A stretch of 56,269 bases of DNA, from contig JAWKSZ010000055.1 in the NCBI GenBank assembly GCA_041402045.1, positions 1 through 56,269 on the forward strand, in the 5' to 3' direction. Position numbers and translations under genes: made by a program. The notes below the pieces were generated by a model. The model was not told the DNA's origin. It ran no database searches and was given only the letters and a program-made list of their open reading frames with translations. Below, in pieces: positions 43,266 through 50,858 of this stretch. The DNA comes from JAGQRJ01 sp041402045 (GTDB lineage Bacteria > Planctomycetota > J058). Positions within the stretch are counted from its first letter, which is position 1; each line of letters starts with the position of its first letter.

Positions 43266-44621
43266 ATGAAGCGACTGGCCCTGACCCTCCTCGCCGTCCT
43301 CGCCTGCGCCCCGGCGCGCGCCGACGACGACGTGATCCTGCAGGGGTTCTACTGGAACTGCCCCGAGGACTGGTGGGTCCGCCTCGAGGGCGAGGTCGAG
43401 GCGCTGGCCAAGGTCGGCTTCCGCGCAGTGTGGCTCCCCCCGCCGCAGAAGGGCGCGGGCGGGCGCGAGTCCATGGGCTACGACGTGTTCGACCACTACG
43501 ACCTGGGGGAGTTCGACCAGAAGGGCAGCGTGCCCACGCGCTTCGGGACCAAGGCTCAGCTCCGCGCGCTGGTGGACGCGTTCCACGCCAAGGGGGTCGA
43601 GGTCTACGCGGACCTGGTGCTCAACCACATGACCGGGGGCGAGCTCGTCCCGAACCCGCAGAAGGGGACGCCGACCTGGTCGCGCTTCCGCTACCCCCAC
43701 GGCCGCTTCGAGAAGGACTGGAGCGACTTCCACCCCTGCCCCCAGCACCCCGACGAGGACGAGCCCTACCACTCCAACGTGTTCGGCGAGGACCTCTGCC
43801 ACGAGAACCCGCGGGTGCGCGACGGGCTGATCGAGTGGGGCGACTGGCTGACCCGCGAGATCGGCTACGACGGCTACCGGCTGGACTTCGTGAACGCGAT
43901 CGAGCCGAGCTTCCTCAAGGCCTTCCTCGGGGCCAAGTCCATGCGCGGGAAGTTCGCGGTGGGCGAGCTGTGGCACGGCGACAAGCGTGTGCTGGGGGAG
44001 TGGGTCGAGGCCACCGGCGCCAGCGTGTTCGACTTCAACCTGTTCTATCGCCTACAGGGCATGTGCAACCAGAAGGGCGCCTTCGACATGCGCGAGCTCG
44101 CGCGGGAGGGCTACTTCCGGGTGAACCCGTTCAAGGCCGTGACCTTCGTCGAGAACCACGACACCGCGCGCAAGGAGCCGGTGATCCTGGACAAGCTCCT
44201 GGGCTACGCCTTCGTGCTGACCATGGAGGGCCGCCCCTGCGTCTACTACGAGGACTACGCGGTCCACGGGCTGAAGCCTGGGATCGACGCGCTGATCGCC
44301 GCGCGACGCGAGCTCGCCGGCGGCTCGAGCACGGTGCTCCACGCCGACGAGGACCTGCTGATCGTGCAGCGCAACGGGCACGAGGATCGCCCGGGGTTGA
44401 TCCTCGTGCTCAACGACGGGCAGGCGCCGCGCCAGGCCTGGGTCACGAGCAAGTGGCGCGAGGTGACCCTCGAGGACCGCGTGGGCGGTCAGCCGCCGCG
44501 GCGCGCCCACACCGACGGGCGGGTGGAGCTCGGCGCGCCGGCGCGCGGCTACGCGGTCTACGCCCCCCCGGCGTCGGCGAGCGCCAGCGCCAGCGGGATC
44601 AACGGGGGCCTGGGCCAGTAG
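43266..44621 (+). CDS. Secreted GH13 alpha-amylase
   Basis: 451 residues; ATG at 43266 with GGGAG seven bases upstream, opening a signal peptide (KRLALTLLAVLACAPARA). All GH13 regions are present: DLVLNH (116-121), GYRLDFVNA with nucleophile D207, VGELWH with acid/base E234, FVENHD with D299. The ILQGFYWNCPEDWW start and the MGYDVFDHYDLGEFDQKGSV stretch are typical of the GH13_5 group (cytosolic/secreted bacterial alpha-amylase type). It should hydrolyse internal alpha-1,4 bonds of starch or glycogen outside the cytoplasm. The last residues (PPASASASASG) are low-complexity. It converges with and overlaps the minus-strand lipoprotein gene by 23 bases. Confidence 0.93.
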   Translation: MKRLALTLLAVLACAPARADDDVILQGFYWNCPEDWWVRLEGEVEALAKVGFRAVWLPPPQKGAGGRESMGYDVFDHYDLGEFDQKGSVPTRFGTKAQLRALVDAFHAKGVEVYADLVLNHMTGGELVPNPQKGTPTWSRFRYPHGRFEKDWSDFHPCPQHPDEDEPYHSNVFGEDLCHENPRVRDGLIEWGDWLTREIGYDGYRLDFVNAIEPSFLKAFLGAKSMRGKFAVGELWHGDKRVLGEWVEATGASVFDFNLFYRLQGMCNQKGAFDMRELAREGYFRVNPFKAVTFVENHDTARKEPVILDKLLGYAFVLTMEGRPCVYYEDYAVHGLKPGIDALIAARRELAGGSSTVLHADEDLLIVQRNGHEDRPGLILVLNDGQAPRQAWVTSKWREVTLEDRVGGQPPRRAHTDGRVELGAPARGYAVYAPPASASASASGINGGLGQ

Positions 44622-45598
44622 GCACCTCGGCCTCGGGCTCTTCGTCCGTCGCGGGCTCCCGCAGCTCGAGCGCGTCGGCCTCGGCCAGGCGCGGGGGCAG
44701 CGCCTCGCGCAGCCACGTCAGGACCTCCAGCGCCAGCGCCTCCTGCGCGTGGGGCCACAGCGCCTCGCGCACGTCGGCGTAGGCGTCGGCGTCGAGGGTG
44801 TAGGGGTAGAGGAACAGGAGCCCCGAGACGCTCCAGCCGCGCTCCGGATCGTTCAGCGCCCGGCGGTGGCTGACCACGAAGTCGCGCTCCAGGAGCGCGC
44901 GCCCCGAGCCCACGTGGACCACCGAGACCCGCGCGGCGAGCCCGACCTCGTAGACCTCGTCGGCGATCAGGACCACCGGCACGAGCCCGGGCCCGTAGAA
45001 CAGGGCCGCGTCGATCCAGAACCACGGGCTGTCGCGCTCGACCCAGGCGACCTGCTGCTCGAGCAGGTCGACGGATCAGGAGCTCGGCGTCCCGGCCCGC
45101 GGCGGCGGCGAGGAGCAGCCCCCGAGCTCGGACCCCGGGTCGCCCGCGTCCAGGGCCAACTGGGGCACGTCGGTCAGCGCCCAACTGCACACCGCGGCGA
45201 TCCGCTCGCCGAGCTCGGCAGCGGCGGGGGCGGGGCGCTCCAGCGGTGCACGCCGGGGGAGCCGGGGGCCGGCGACGGCGGAGTCGGCCGGAGTCGGCGC
45301 TCGCGACCGCGCCGGAGTCCAGCGCAGCCACCTCGCCGGTCGTGCTGTCGAGGGCGGCGAGGTCCGCCGAGTCCACGGCGGTCGCGCTCGCGGAGTCGAC
45401 GGCGGAGGGCGCTCCCCAGCGCCAGGGCTCCCCGTCCTCCGCCTCGGTCGCGATCAGCACCGCGCGCCAGTCGAGGCGCTGCGCCAGCCGCAGCCCCTCG
45501 TGGCTGGGGTCGGTCTCGATCGCCTGGGGCGGCGACACGGAGCAGCCGGCCAGGAGCGAGAGGGACAGGATCCACCAGGGCAGGGTGCGCTCGGTCAT
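44599..45598 (-). CDS. Lipoprotein, interrupted by about three frame changes
   Basis: The ATG at 45598 opens a lipoprotein signal (PWWILSLSLLAGC). Then a domain of about 60 residues and short VDSA/LDSG repeats (AVDSADLAALDSTT). The frame then changes near 45290 (GAVASADSG to DSAVAGPRLP), near 45110 in a G run (GSELG to LLLAAAAGRDAELL) and near 45072 (extra base; LIR to DLLEQQVAWVERDSP). It ends in the frame reading PVVLIADEVYEVGLAARVSV to EVPTGPGPR. Read through, this gives about 330 residues with a uniform codon pattern, so the breaks are probably sequencing errors. The C-terminal half looks like an extracytoplasmic alpha/beta domain; no family named. It lies 49 bases after the TreS stop and may share its operon. 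Confidence 0.65.
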
Positions 45599-45647
45599 GA
45601 GCGCAGTATCCCGGTTGAAGGCGACGCCGTCACCTGGGGTGACCCGA

Positions 45648-47283
45648 TCAGGCCTCGGGGCGAACCACCCGTAGCCGAAGGCTGGGAGCTCGACGACGTA
45701 GGGGTCGAGCCCCACCTCGGGCTGCCGCGCGTCGCTGAACAGCTCGCGCAGCGCCAGTCCCCGGAGCTGCGGCAGCTCCAGCTCCACGCGCTGGGGCTCG
45801 GGGCTGAGGTTCGCCAGGACCAGGAGCCGCGCGCCCTCGTGCTCGCGGAGGAAGGCGAGCACGTGCGGGTTCGCGGGCTCGAGGGCCCGGTAGCTGCCCT
45901 GCCCCAACAGGGAGAGCTGCTTGCGCCGGGCGATCAGGCTCCGGGTCCAGTGCAGGAGCGAGGCGGGGTCCGCCTCCTGGGCGGCGACGTTGATCCGCGC
46001 GGGGGCGAAGGCCGGGTCGTCGACCAGGGGCAGGTGGAAGCTGGCCGGGTCCGCGGCGGAGAAGCCGGCCCCCGGGCTCGCGTCCCACTGCATGGGCGTG
46101 CGCACCCCGTCCCGGTCCTCGAGCTGGAGCGCGTCCCCATGCCCAGCTCGTCGCCGTAGTAGACGATCGGCGTCCCTGGGAGCGAGAACAGGAGCACGTT
46201 CAGCAGCTCGAGCTTGCGCCGGTCGCCGGCCAGGAGGGGCGCCAGCCGACGGCGGATCCCCACGTTGAGCTTGGCCCGCGGGTCCTGGGCGTAGACCTCC
46301 CACATGAACGCGCGCTCGTCCTCGCTGACCATTTCCAGGGTCAGCTCGTCGTGGTTGCGCAGGAAGGTCGCCCACTGCCCGCTGGGCGGCGGCGCCGGGG
46401 TCCGGGCCAGGATCTCGGTGATCGGCTGGCGCCTCCCCTGGGCCAGGGCCATGTAGAGCCGAGGCATGACCGGAAAGTGATAGACCATGTGGCACTCGTC
46501 GTCGGCGCCGAAGTAGCCCACCAGCTCCTCGGGCCACTGGTTGGCCTCCCCCAGGAGCATGCGCCCGGGGAAGCGCGCGTCGACGTGAGCCCGCAGCTCG
46601 CGCAGGAACGCGTGGGTCTCGGGCAGGCTCTCGCAGTTGGTGCCCTCGCGCTCGTAGAGGTAGGTCACCGCGTCGAGGCGCATGCCGTCCACCCCGAGCT
46701 CGAACCAGAAGTCGACCACGTCGAGCAGCTGCTGGCGCACCCAGGGCGAGTCGAAGTTCAGGTCGGGCTGGGTGCGGAAGAAGCGGTGCCAGTAGTAGGC
46801 CTGGGCCTCGTCGTCCCACTCCCAGTTCGAGTCCTCGTAGTCGGGGAAGATCCGCCGCACCCCGGCGTAGCGCTCGGGGGTGTCGCTCCACACGTAGACG
46901 TCGCGCTCGGGGCTCCCCGCGGGCGCGCGCCGCGCGCGCTGGAACCAGGGGTGCTGGTCCGAGGTGTGGTTGAGCACGAGCTCGGTGATCACCCGCAGCC
47001 CCCGGGCGTGGGCGGCGTCGATCACCGCCTTGAAGTCCTCGAGGGTCCCCAGGTCGGGGTGCACACCGCGGTAGTCGGCGATGTCGTAGCCGTCGTCGCG
47101 CAGCGGGCTGGGGTAGTGCGGCAGCAGCCACAGCGCGGTGACCCCCAGGGACTCGAGGTAGTCCAGGGTCTCGAGCAGGCCCGGGAAGTCCCCGATCCCG
47201 TCGCCGTTCAGGTCGCGGAAGGAGCGGACCTGGACCTCGTAGATCACGGCGTCCTTGTACCAGTCGCGGGGCTCTGCCTTCAT
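45648..47283 (-). CDS. treS: Trehalose synthase-type GH13 enzyme (TreS-like), two frame changes
   Basis: ATG at 47283. The start DWYKDAVIYEVQVRSFRDLN, with NGDGIGDFPG, is diagnostic of trehalose synthase/maltosyl-type GH13_16. Catalytic residues: D204 in MRLDAV, E246 in LLGEAN, D312 in LRNHDE. A lost base in a C-run at 46135-46138 changes the frame at GDELGMGD. The other frame continues correctly as ALQLEDRDGVRTPMQWD with the C-terminal beta domain, and a second lost base at 45657-45660 gives the natural stop at 45648. The restored length is about 545 residues. It interconverts maltose and trehalose by transglucosylation; with the secreted amylase it links starch degradation to trehalose. Cytoplasmic. 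Confidence 0.85.
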
Positions 47284-47341
47284 GAGGGAGAAGGGTAGCA
47301 GCGCGGCCGGGGCCCGCCAGCAGCAGGGGGGTCGCCCGCGC

Positions 47342-48355
47342 TCAGCCCCGGCGATCCAGCTCGCGCTCGACCGCAGCGATCCGCCGCTCGAGGTGCTCCA
47401 GCTCCTCCTGCAGCGGGTGGTCGAGGTGCTCGCCGATCGCCCGGCGCCAGGTCTGTGCGACCTCGTACAGCCGCGCCAGGCGCGGGCCGGCGTCGCGGCG
47501 CAGGAGCTCGCGGTCGAGGTGCTCCGCGTTCCACACCCGGCGCGCCGCGCCCTGGAGCAGCCGGGCCTGACGGCGGGCGCGCGGGGCGACCCGCGGGGCG
47601 TCCTGGAGGAAGCTGCAGAGCTCGAGGAGGGCCACCTGGGGGCGCTCGCTGAGGGTCCCGCGGTAGCGCTGGTAGGCCACCCCGGCGAGCTGCGCGAACA
47701 GGCGCTCGCCCTCCTGGAGCTTGAGGGTCAGCTTCTCGCTCTCCGCGGGGTCGTCGGGGTAGTCCTGGCTCTGCTGGAGCATGCACACCTCGAGCCCCAC
47801 CAGCTCACCCAGGACCTCGACCGCGCCGCGCTGCGGGGCGTCCAGGATCAGGCGCGACTGGGCGTAGCGCGCCTCGAGCTTGCCGACCCGGGTCTCGGGG
47901 GCGCTCTGGGGGGCACGGCGTGCCCCCCCGCTCACGCCGCCGAGGCGGCGCGGGGCGCGCACGTAGGACTCTTGCTCGGGGCCGAGCAGCGCCTGCTCGC
48001 GCAGCGCGTGCACGGCGGCCAGCGCGCGCTCGAGCTCGGGGCGCTCGTCCTCCGCGGCGTAGAGCGCCGACTCCAGCCGCGACGCCAGGGCCTCGAGGGG
48101 CGGGAGGGCGCGTTGGCCCTCCCGCTCGACCTGCAGGCGCAGGTCTCCCAGGCGCTCCTGCAGCGCGCGCTCAGCGCGTCCGCGCTCGACGGGGGTCGTC
48201 GCCGCCTCGAGGGCAGAAGCCGCCTCGCCGGCGGCGCTGGCCGCGGTCTCCAGGGTCGTCGTGTGGCCGACCCCGCCCACCAGCCCGCGGGTCCCCTGCG
48301 CCTGGGCGGCGCTCAGCGTCAGCGTCAGCGCCGCCGCGATCCACACTCCTCGCAT
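47342..48355 (-). CDS. Secreted helical protein, paralogue A
   Basis: 337 residues; ATG at 48355 with AAGGCGAAGGATC upstream, and a signal peptide (VWIAAALTLTLSAAQA). The mature protein is mostly helical, Arg/Glu/Ala-rich, without cysteine-based motifs except VCMLQQSQ and LCSFL. The C-terminal part (HLDHPLQEELEHLERRI) aligns with the matching place in the next gene (VPYHPLQKDVERVGEAI), and the APRxxRxxxxL segment precedes it in both. The two are probably diverged paralogues. A shared promoter-like element supports this. Function unknown. Confidence 0.75.
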   Translation of the reverse strand: MRGVWIAAALTLTLSAAQAQGTRGLVGGVGHTTTLETAASAAGEAASALEAATTPVERGRAERALQERLGDLRLQVEREGQRALPPLEALASRLESALYAAEDERPELERALAAVHALREQALLGPEQESYVRAPRRLGGVSGGARRAPQSAPETRVGKLEARYAQSRLILDAPQRGAVEVLGELVGLEVCMLQQSQDYPDDPAESEKLTLKLQEGERLFAQLAGVAYQRYRGTLSERPQVALLELCSFLQDAPRVAPRARRQARLLQGAARRVWNAEHLDRELLRRDAGPRLARLYEVAQTWRRAIGEHLDHPLQEELEHLERRIAAVERELDRRG

Positions 48356-48385
48356 GATCCTTCGCCTTCCTTCTCTCCGGTACCA

Positions 48386-48418
48386 GGGATTGGTGCGGGG
48401 GAGGCGCGGCGTTAGCCG
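48386..48418 (-). promoter_or_regulatory. Conserved upstream element of paralogue A
   Basis: On the plus strand: GGGATTGGTG, 15 bases, GTTAGCCG. The same pair with the same spacing occurs at 49783-49815 before the second paralogue. On the coding strand it reads CGGCTAAC-N15-CACCAATCCC, 31 bases before the start here and 22 there. It could be a promoter or operator. Confidence 0.55.
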
Positions 48419-48484
48419 GCTGCGGGGGTCGCGCGCAAGTCATTATCCAGCAATGCTTTTTGGTTATCATGGGCGAACCAAAGA

Positions 48485-48512
48485 CGACCTGCGCCCGGGA
48501 AGGCGCAGGTCG
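48485..48512 (-). terminator. Intrinsic-type terminator
   Basis: Stem CGACCTGCGCC and GGCGCAGGTCG (11 bp, perfect) with a 6-base loop. On the minus strand it is followed by TCTTTGG, a short T-rich tail. It lies about 75 bases after the stop at 48589, so it probably ends that transcript. A second small inverted repeat, TTTGGTT and AACCAAA, lies at about 48459-48482. Confidence 0.6.
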
Positions 48513-48588
48513 CTGGAGAGAAGGATTGGCCTCAGGAGCGTTGTCGAACCGTTTCGACGCGGCTCCAGAGAGGAACAGACAAGATGAT

Positions 48589-49761
48589 TCAGTTCGGGTA
48601 GCCGCCGGCGCCCATGCGGTTGACGCGCTCGAGCTCACGGGCGCGGCCCTCTTCGAGGGCGCGGGTGTAGCGCTCGATCGCCTCCCCGACCCGCTCCACG
48701 TCCTTCTGCAGCGGGTGGTAGGGGACGCCAGCCTCGGCGATCGCGTCGCGGTAGATTCGACCCACGCCCTCGAGCTTGCCGATTCCACGCTCGAGCTCGT
48801 CCAGGTCGCGGGTGTCGAGGTCGAGCAGCTCGCTGTCGAAGCTGCGTCGGGTGTCCTGCATGAGGCCCCAGATCCCGCCGGCGGTGCGATCGGAGCGGGG
48901 GGCCAAGGTCACCGAGACCTGCGCCAGGTCGTAGAGGGCGCGCACGGGGTCGTCCTCGACCCGCGGCGCGAGCCGGGTGCGGGCGGCGTCGTACAGCGAC
49001 CGCTCGATCAGGGAGAGCTCAGCGAGCTCCTGGTTGAACGCGCTCCGCGCCTTGAAGTCGATCCCGGTCAGGAGCCGGGAGACCTCCACCTCCATGGCCA
49101 CGTAGGCCCGGAGGGTCTCCTCGAGGGACACCCCGTCCTCGAGCGCCGCCCGCCCGCGCTGGGCGAGGGCGACCAGGCCCTTGCGCGCGGCCTCGACGTC
49201 CGGGGTCTGGTTCTCCACACCGTTCTGGGGAGCCGCGCCGCTGCGGGCCTGGGCCTGCAGGGTCTCGACCTCCTCCAGGGCGCGGTGGGCCGGGGTGCGC
49301 CGGGAGGCGCCGTTGAGCGCGGTGCGCAGCGCGCCCTCGAGCTTGCCGAGGGTCTCCCGCGCCGCGGCGGTCCCGTTCCGGGCCCCGGCGCGCAGGTCGC
49401 GCACGAGCTTGCCGACCACGGCCTTCGCGTCCTTGACCTCCTGGGGGTCCTCGCTCGAGGCGAGCACCTCGACGGCGTGGGCGACCGGGGCGTCCAGGCT
49501 GGGGCGAGCGAAGCGCACGAAGCGGCGCTGGGCGCGCCCGCTCGGCGTCTCGCCCTGGAGCACGTGGGTCATGCCGGCCTTGGGCTCGACCTCGACCCAG
49601 GCCCCGTCCTCGGTGACCTCGACCACGCGCAGGTTCGCCCCGCCGGCGGTGCGGAAGTGCGCCCCGGGAATGGCGTCGCTCTTGTGGAGCCCAGGCTCCT
49701 GCGCGAAGGCGGCCGACGCCGCGAACACCCACCCCAGGACTCCAATCCACCAACCTCGCAT
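48589..49761 (-). CDS. Secreted helical protein, paralogue B
   Basis: 390 residues from the ATG at 49761, preceded by AGGAG at seven bases. The frame extends six codons upstream. Signal peptide with AASAAFAQ. A beta-rich N-terminal piece (GANLRVVEVTEDGAWVEVEP) is followed by a helical domain with Ala/Arg/Glu-rich helices. It has a C-terminal region related to that of the gene at 47342. No known family. It has its own terminator, and the conserved GGGATTGGTG element is just upstream. Confidence 0.75.
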   Translation of the reverse strand: MRGWWIGVLGWVFAASAAFAQEPGLHKSDAIPGAHFRTAGGANLRVVEVTEDGAWVEVEPKAGMTHVLQGETPSGRAQRRFVRFARPSLDAPVAHAVEVLASSEDPQEVKDAKAVVGKLVRDLRAGARNGTAAARETLGKLEGALRTALNGASRRTPAHRALEEVETLQAQARSGAAPQNGVENQTPDVEAARKGLVALAQRGRAALEDGVSLEETLRAYVAMEVEVSRLLTGIDFKARSAFNQELAELSLIERSLYDAARTRLAPRVEDDPVRALYDLAQVSVTLAPRSDRTAGGIWGLMQDTRRSFDSELLDLDTRDLDELERGIGKLEGVGRIYRDAIAEAGVPYHPLQKDVERVGEAIERYTRALEEGRARELERVNRMGAGGYPN

Positions 49762-49782
49762 GGCTCGCTCCTCTCTCACCCG

Positions 49783-49815
49783 GGGATTGGTGGGGGGGAA
49801 GGAGGGCGTTAGCCG
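49783..49815 (-). promoter_or_regulatory. Conserved upstream element of paralogue B
   Basis: GGGATTGGTG, 15 bases, GTTAGCCG on the plus strand, as at 48386-48418, 22 bases before the ATG at 49761. Both conserved blocks are identical in the two copies. Confidence 0.55.
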
Positions 49816-49928
49816 ACTCCGCGAGAAATCTTGGGGGCAGAGAAAGGCAGGACCTGTCCGCGGACCGGGGTGCTCGAGGTCGTACCGCAGCTCGGCTCCT
49901 GGACCTAGTCGAGGTCGGGCCGATGCCT

Positions 49929-50124
49929 TTTGACCGCAAAGGGCGCAAAGGACGCAAAGGGACGCAAAGGCTAGCGATTCCGTACGCTACGAAGAAGGCC
50001 GCGGACCCAGCTCGTGACGAGGTTCGAGGGTAGCTCCGCCCGATCGCGACCTGGCGGAGCAGGTCCGCGCGGAAACTCATGTCGCAGCAGAACGTTGCGT
50101 TCCTTTGCGCCCTTTGCGGTTCAA
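49929..50124. mobile_element. Possible miniature inverted-repeat element
   Basis: Left arm 49929-49958 and right arm 50095-50124 are inverted copies: TTGA-CCGCAAAGGGCGCAAAGGA-CGCAA in both, with two single-base differences in about 30. The left arm continues as tandem GACGCAAAGG units (49951-49970). About 135 bases lie between the arms. No transposase is present, so a non-autonomous element or a long hairpin is suggested. Confidence 0.5.
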
Positions 50125-50178
50125 GCGCATCTGCCCGCCTTGGATCGCCGCTGCCTGGGACACCCGACGAGCGCCGGG

Positions 50179-50820
50179 CTAGGCCTCGCCGAGGTAGGGC
50201 TCGAAGGTGCGCATTTCCTCGGCGAACTCCTCGTCGGAGGAGCAGTAGCGGGCCACCTCGCCCCGCAGGGCCTCGGCGAAGCGCTTGCGGGCCTTGTGCA
50301 ACGCCACCCGCAGCGCGCCGGGGGTGCGCCCGGTGCGCTCGGCGATCTCGCTCGGGGTCAGGCCCTGGGTCGCGTAGAGCAGGAGCTCGTGCTGCGCGGG
50401 GTAGGCCCGGCGCACCTCCTCCAGCGAGAGGCGCACCAGCTCCTGCAGCCAGAGCGCGGTGAACTCGGTCTCGGCGGCGGCCTCGGCGACGCGCTCGAGG
50501 GGCACCCGCTCGTGGCCCCCGCCGCGCTTCTCGGCCAGCTCGCGTCGCCGCTGCTCGCTGAGCACGTTGAGGGTGATCCCCAGGAGGTAGCTGCGGAAGC
50601 GCCCGCGCTCGGCGTCGGCGCGACGCAGGAGGTCCCGGCCCAGGAGCCGCACGAACACGTCCTGCACCAGGTCCTCGGCGCGGTCCTCGGCGACCCCGCG
50701 TCCGCGGAGGAAGGCGATCAGGGGCGCGCGGTAGCGCACCGAGAGCTCGTCGAAGGCCGTGGGCTGACCCTCGGCCGCGGCGTGCAGGCGAGACCAGAGG
50801 GTGGTACAAAACCGGCTCAC
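50179..50820 (-). CDS. ECF-type RNA polymerase sigma factor
   Basis: 213 residues; GTG at 50820 without a clear ribosome-binding site. Sigma region 2 is residues about 22-90 (FDELSVRYRAPLIAFLRGRG, AEDLVQDVFVRLL, FRSYLLGITLNVL). Region 4 is residues about 130-190, with the helix-turn-helix GLTPSEIAERTGRTPGALRVALHKARKRF. It lacks a C-terminal extension. Divergent from a Ser/Thr kinase gene 38 bases away, an arrangement known for ECF groups in Planctomycetes whose activity is controlled by kinases rather than by an anti-sigma factor; no anti-sigma gene is adjacent here. Confidence 0.92.
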   Translation of the reverse strand: MSRFCTTLWSRLHAAAEGQPTAFDELSVRYRAPLIAFLRGRGVAEDRAEDLVQDVFVRLLGRDLLRRADAERGRFRSYLLGITLNVLSEQRRRELAEKRGGGHERVPLERVAEAAAETEFTALWLQELVRLSLEEVRRAYPAQHELLLYATQGLTPSEIAERTGRTPGALRVALHKARKRFAEALRGEVARYCSSDEEFAEEMRTFEPYLGEA

Positions 50821-50858
50821 GCGTTCAGCCTAACGCTGCCCCGGAGGTGGGACCAGCC

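Larger units (their letters stand above)
49762..50178. other. Gene-free region upstream of paralogue B and downstream of the sigma factor
   Basis: Contains the promoter-like element at 49783-49815 and the inverted-repeat element at 49929-50124; no gene with supporting codon use is visible. Confidence 0.55.
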
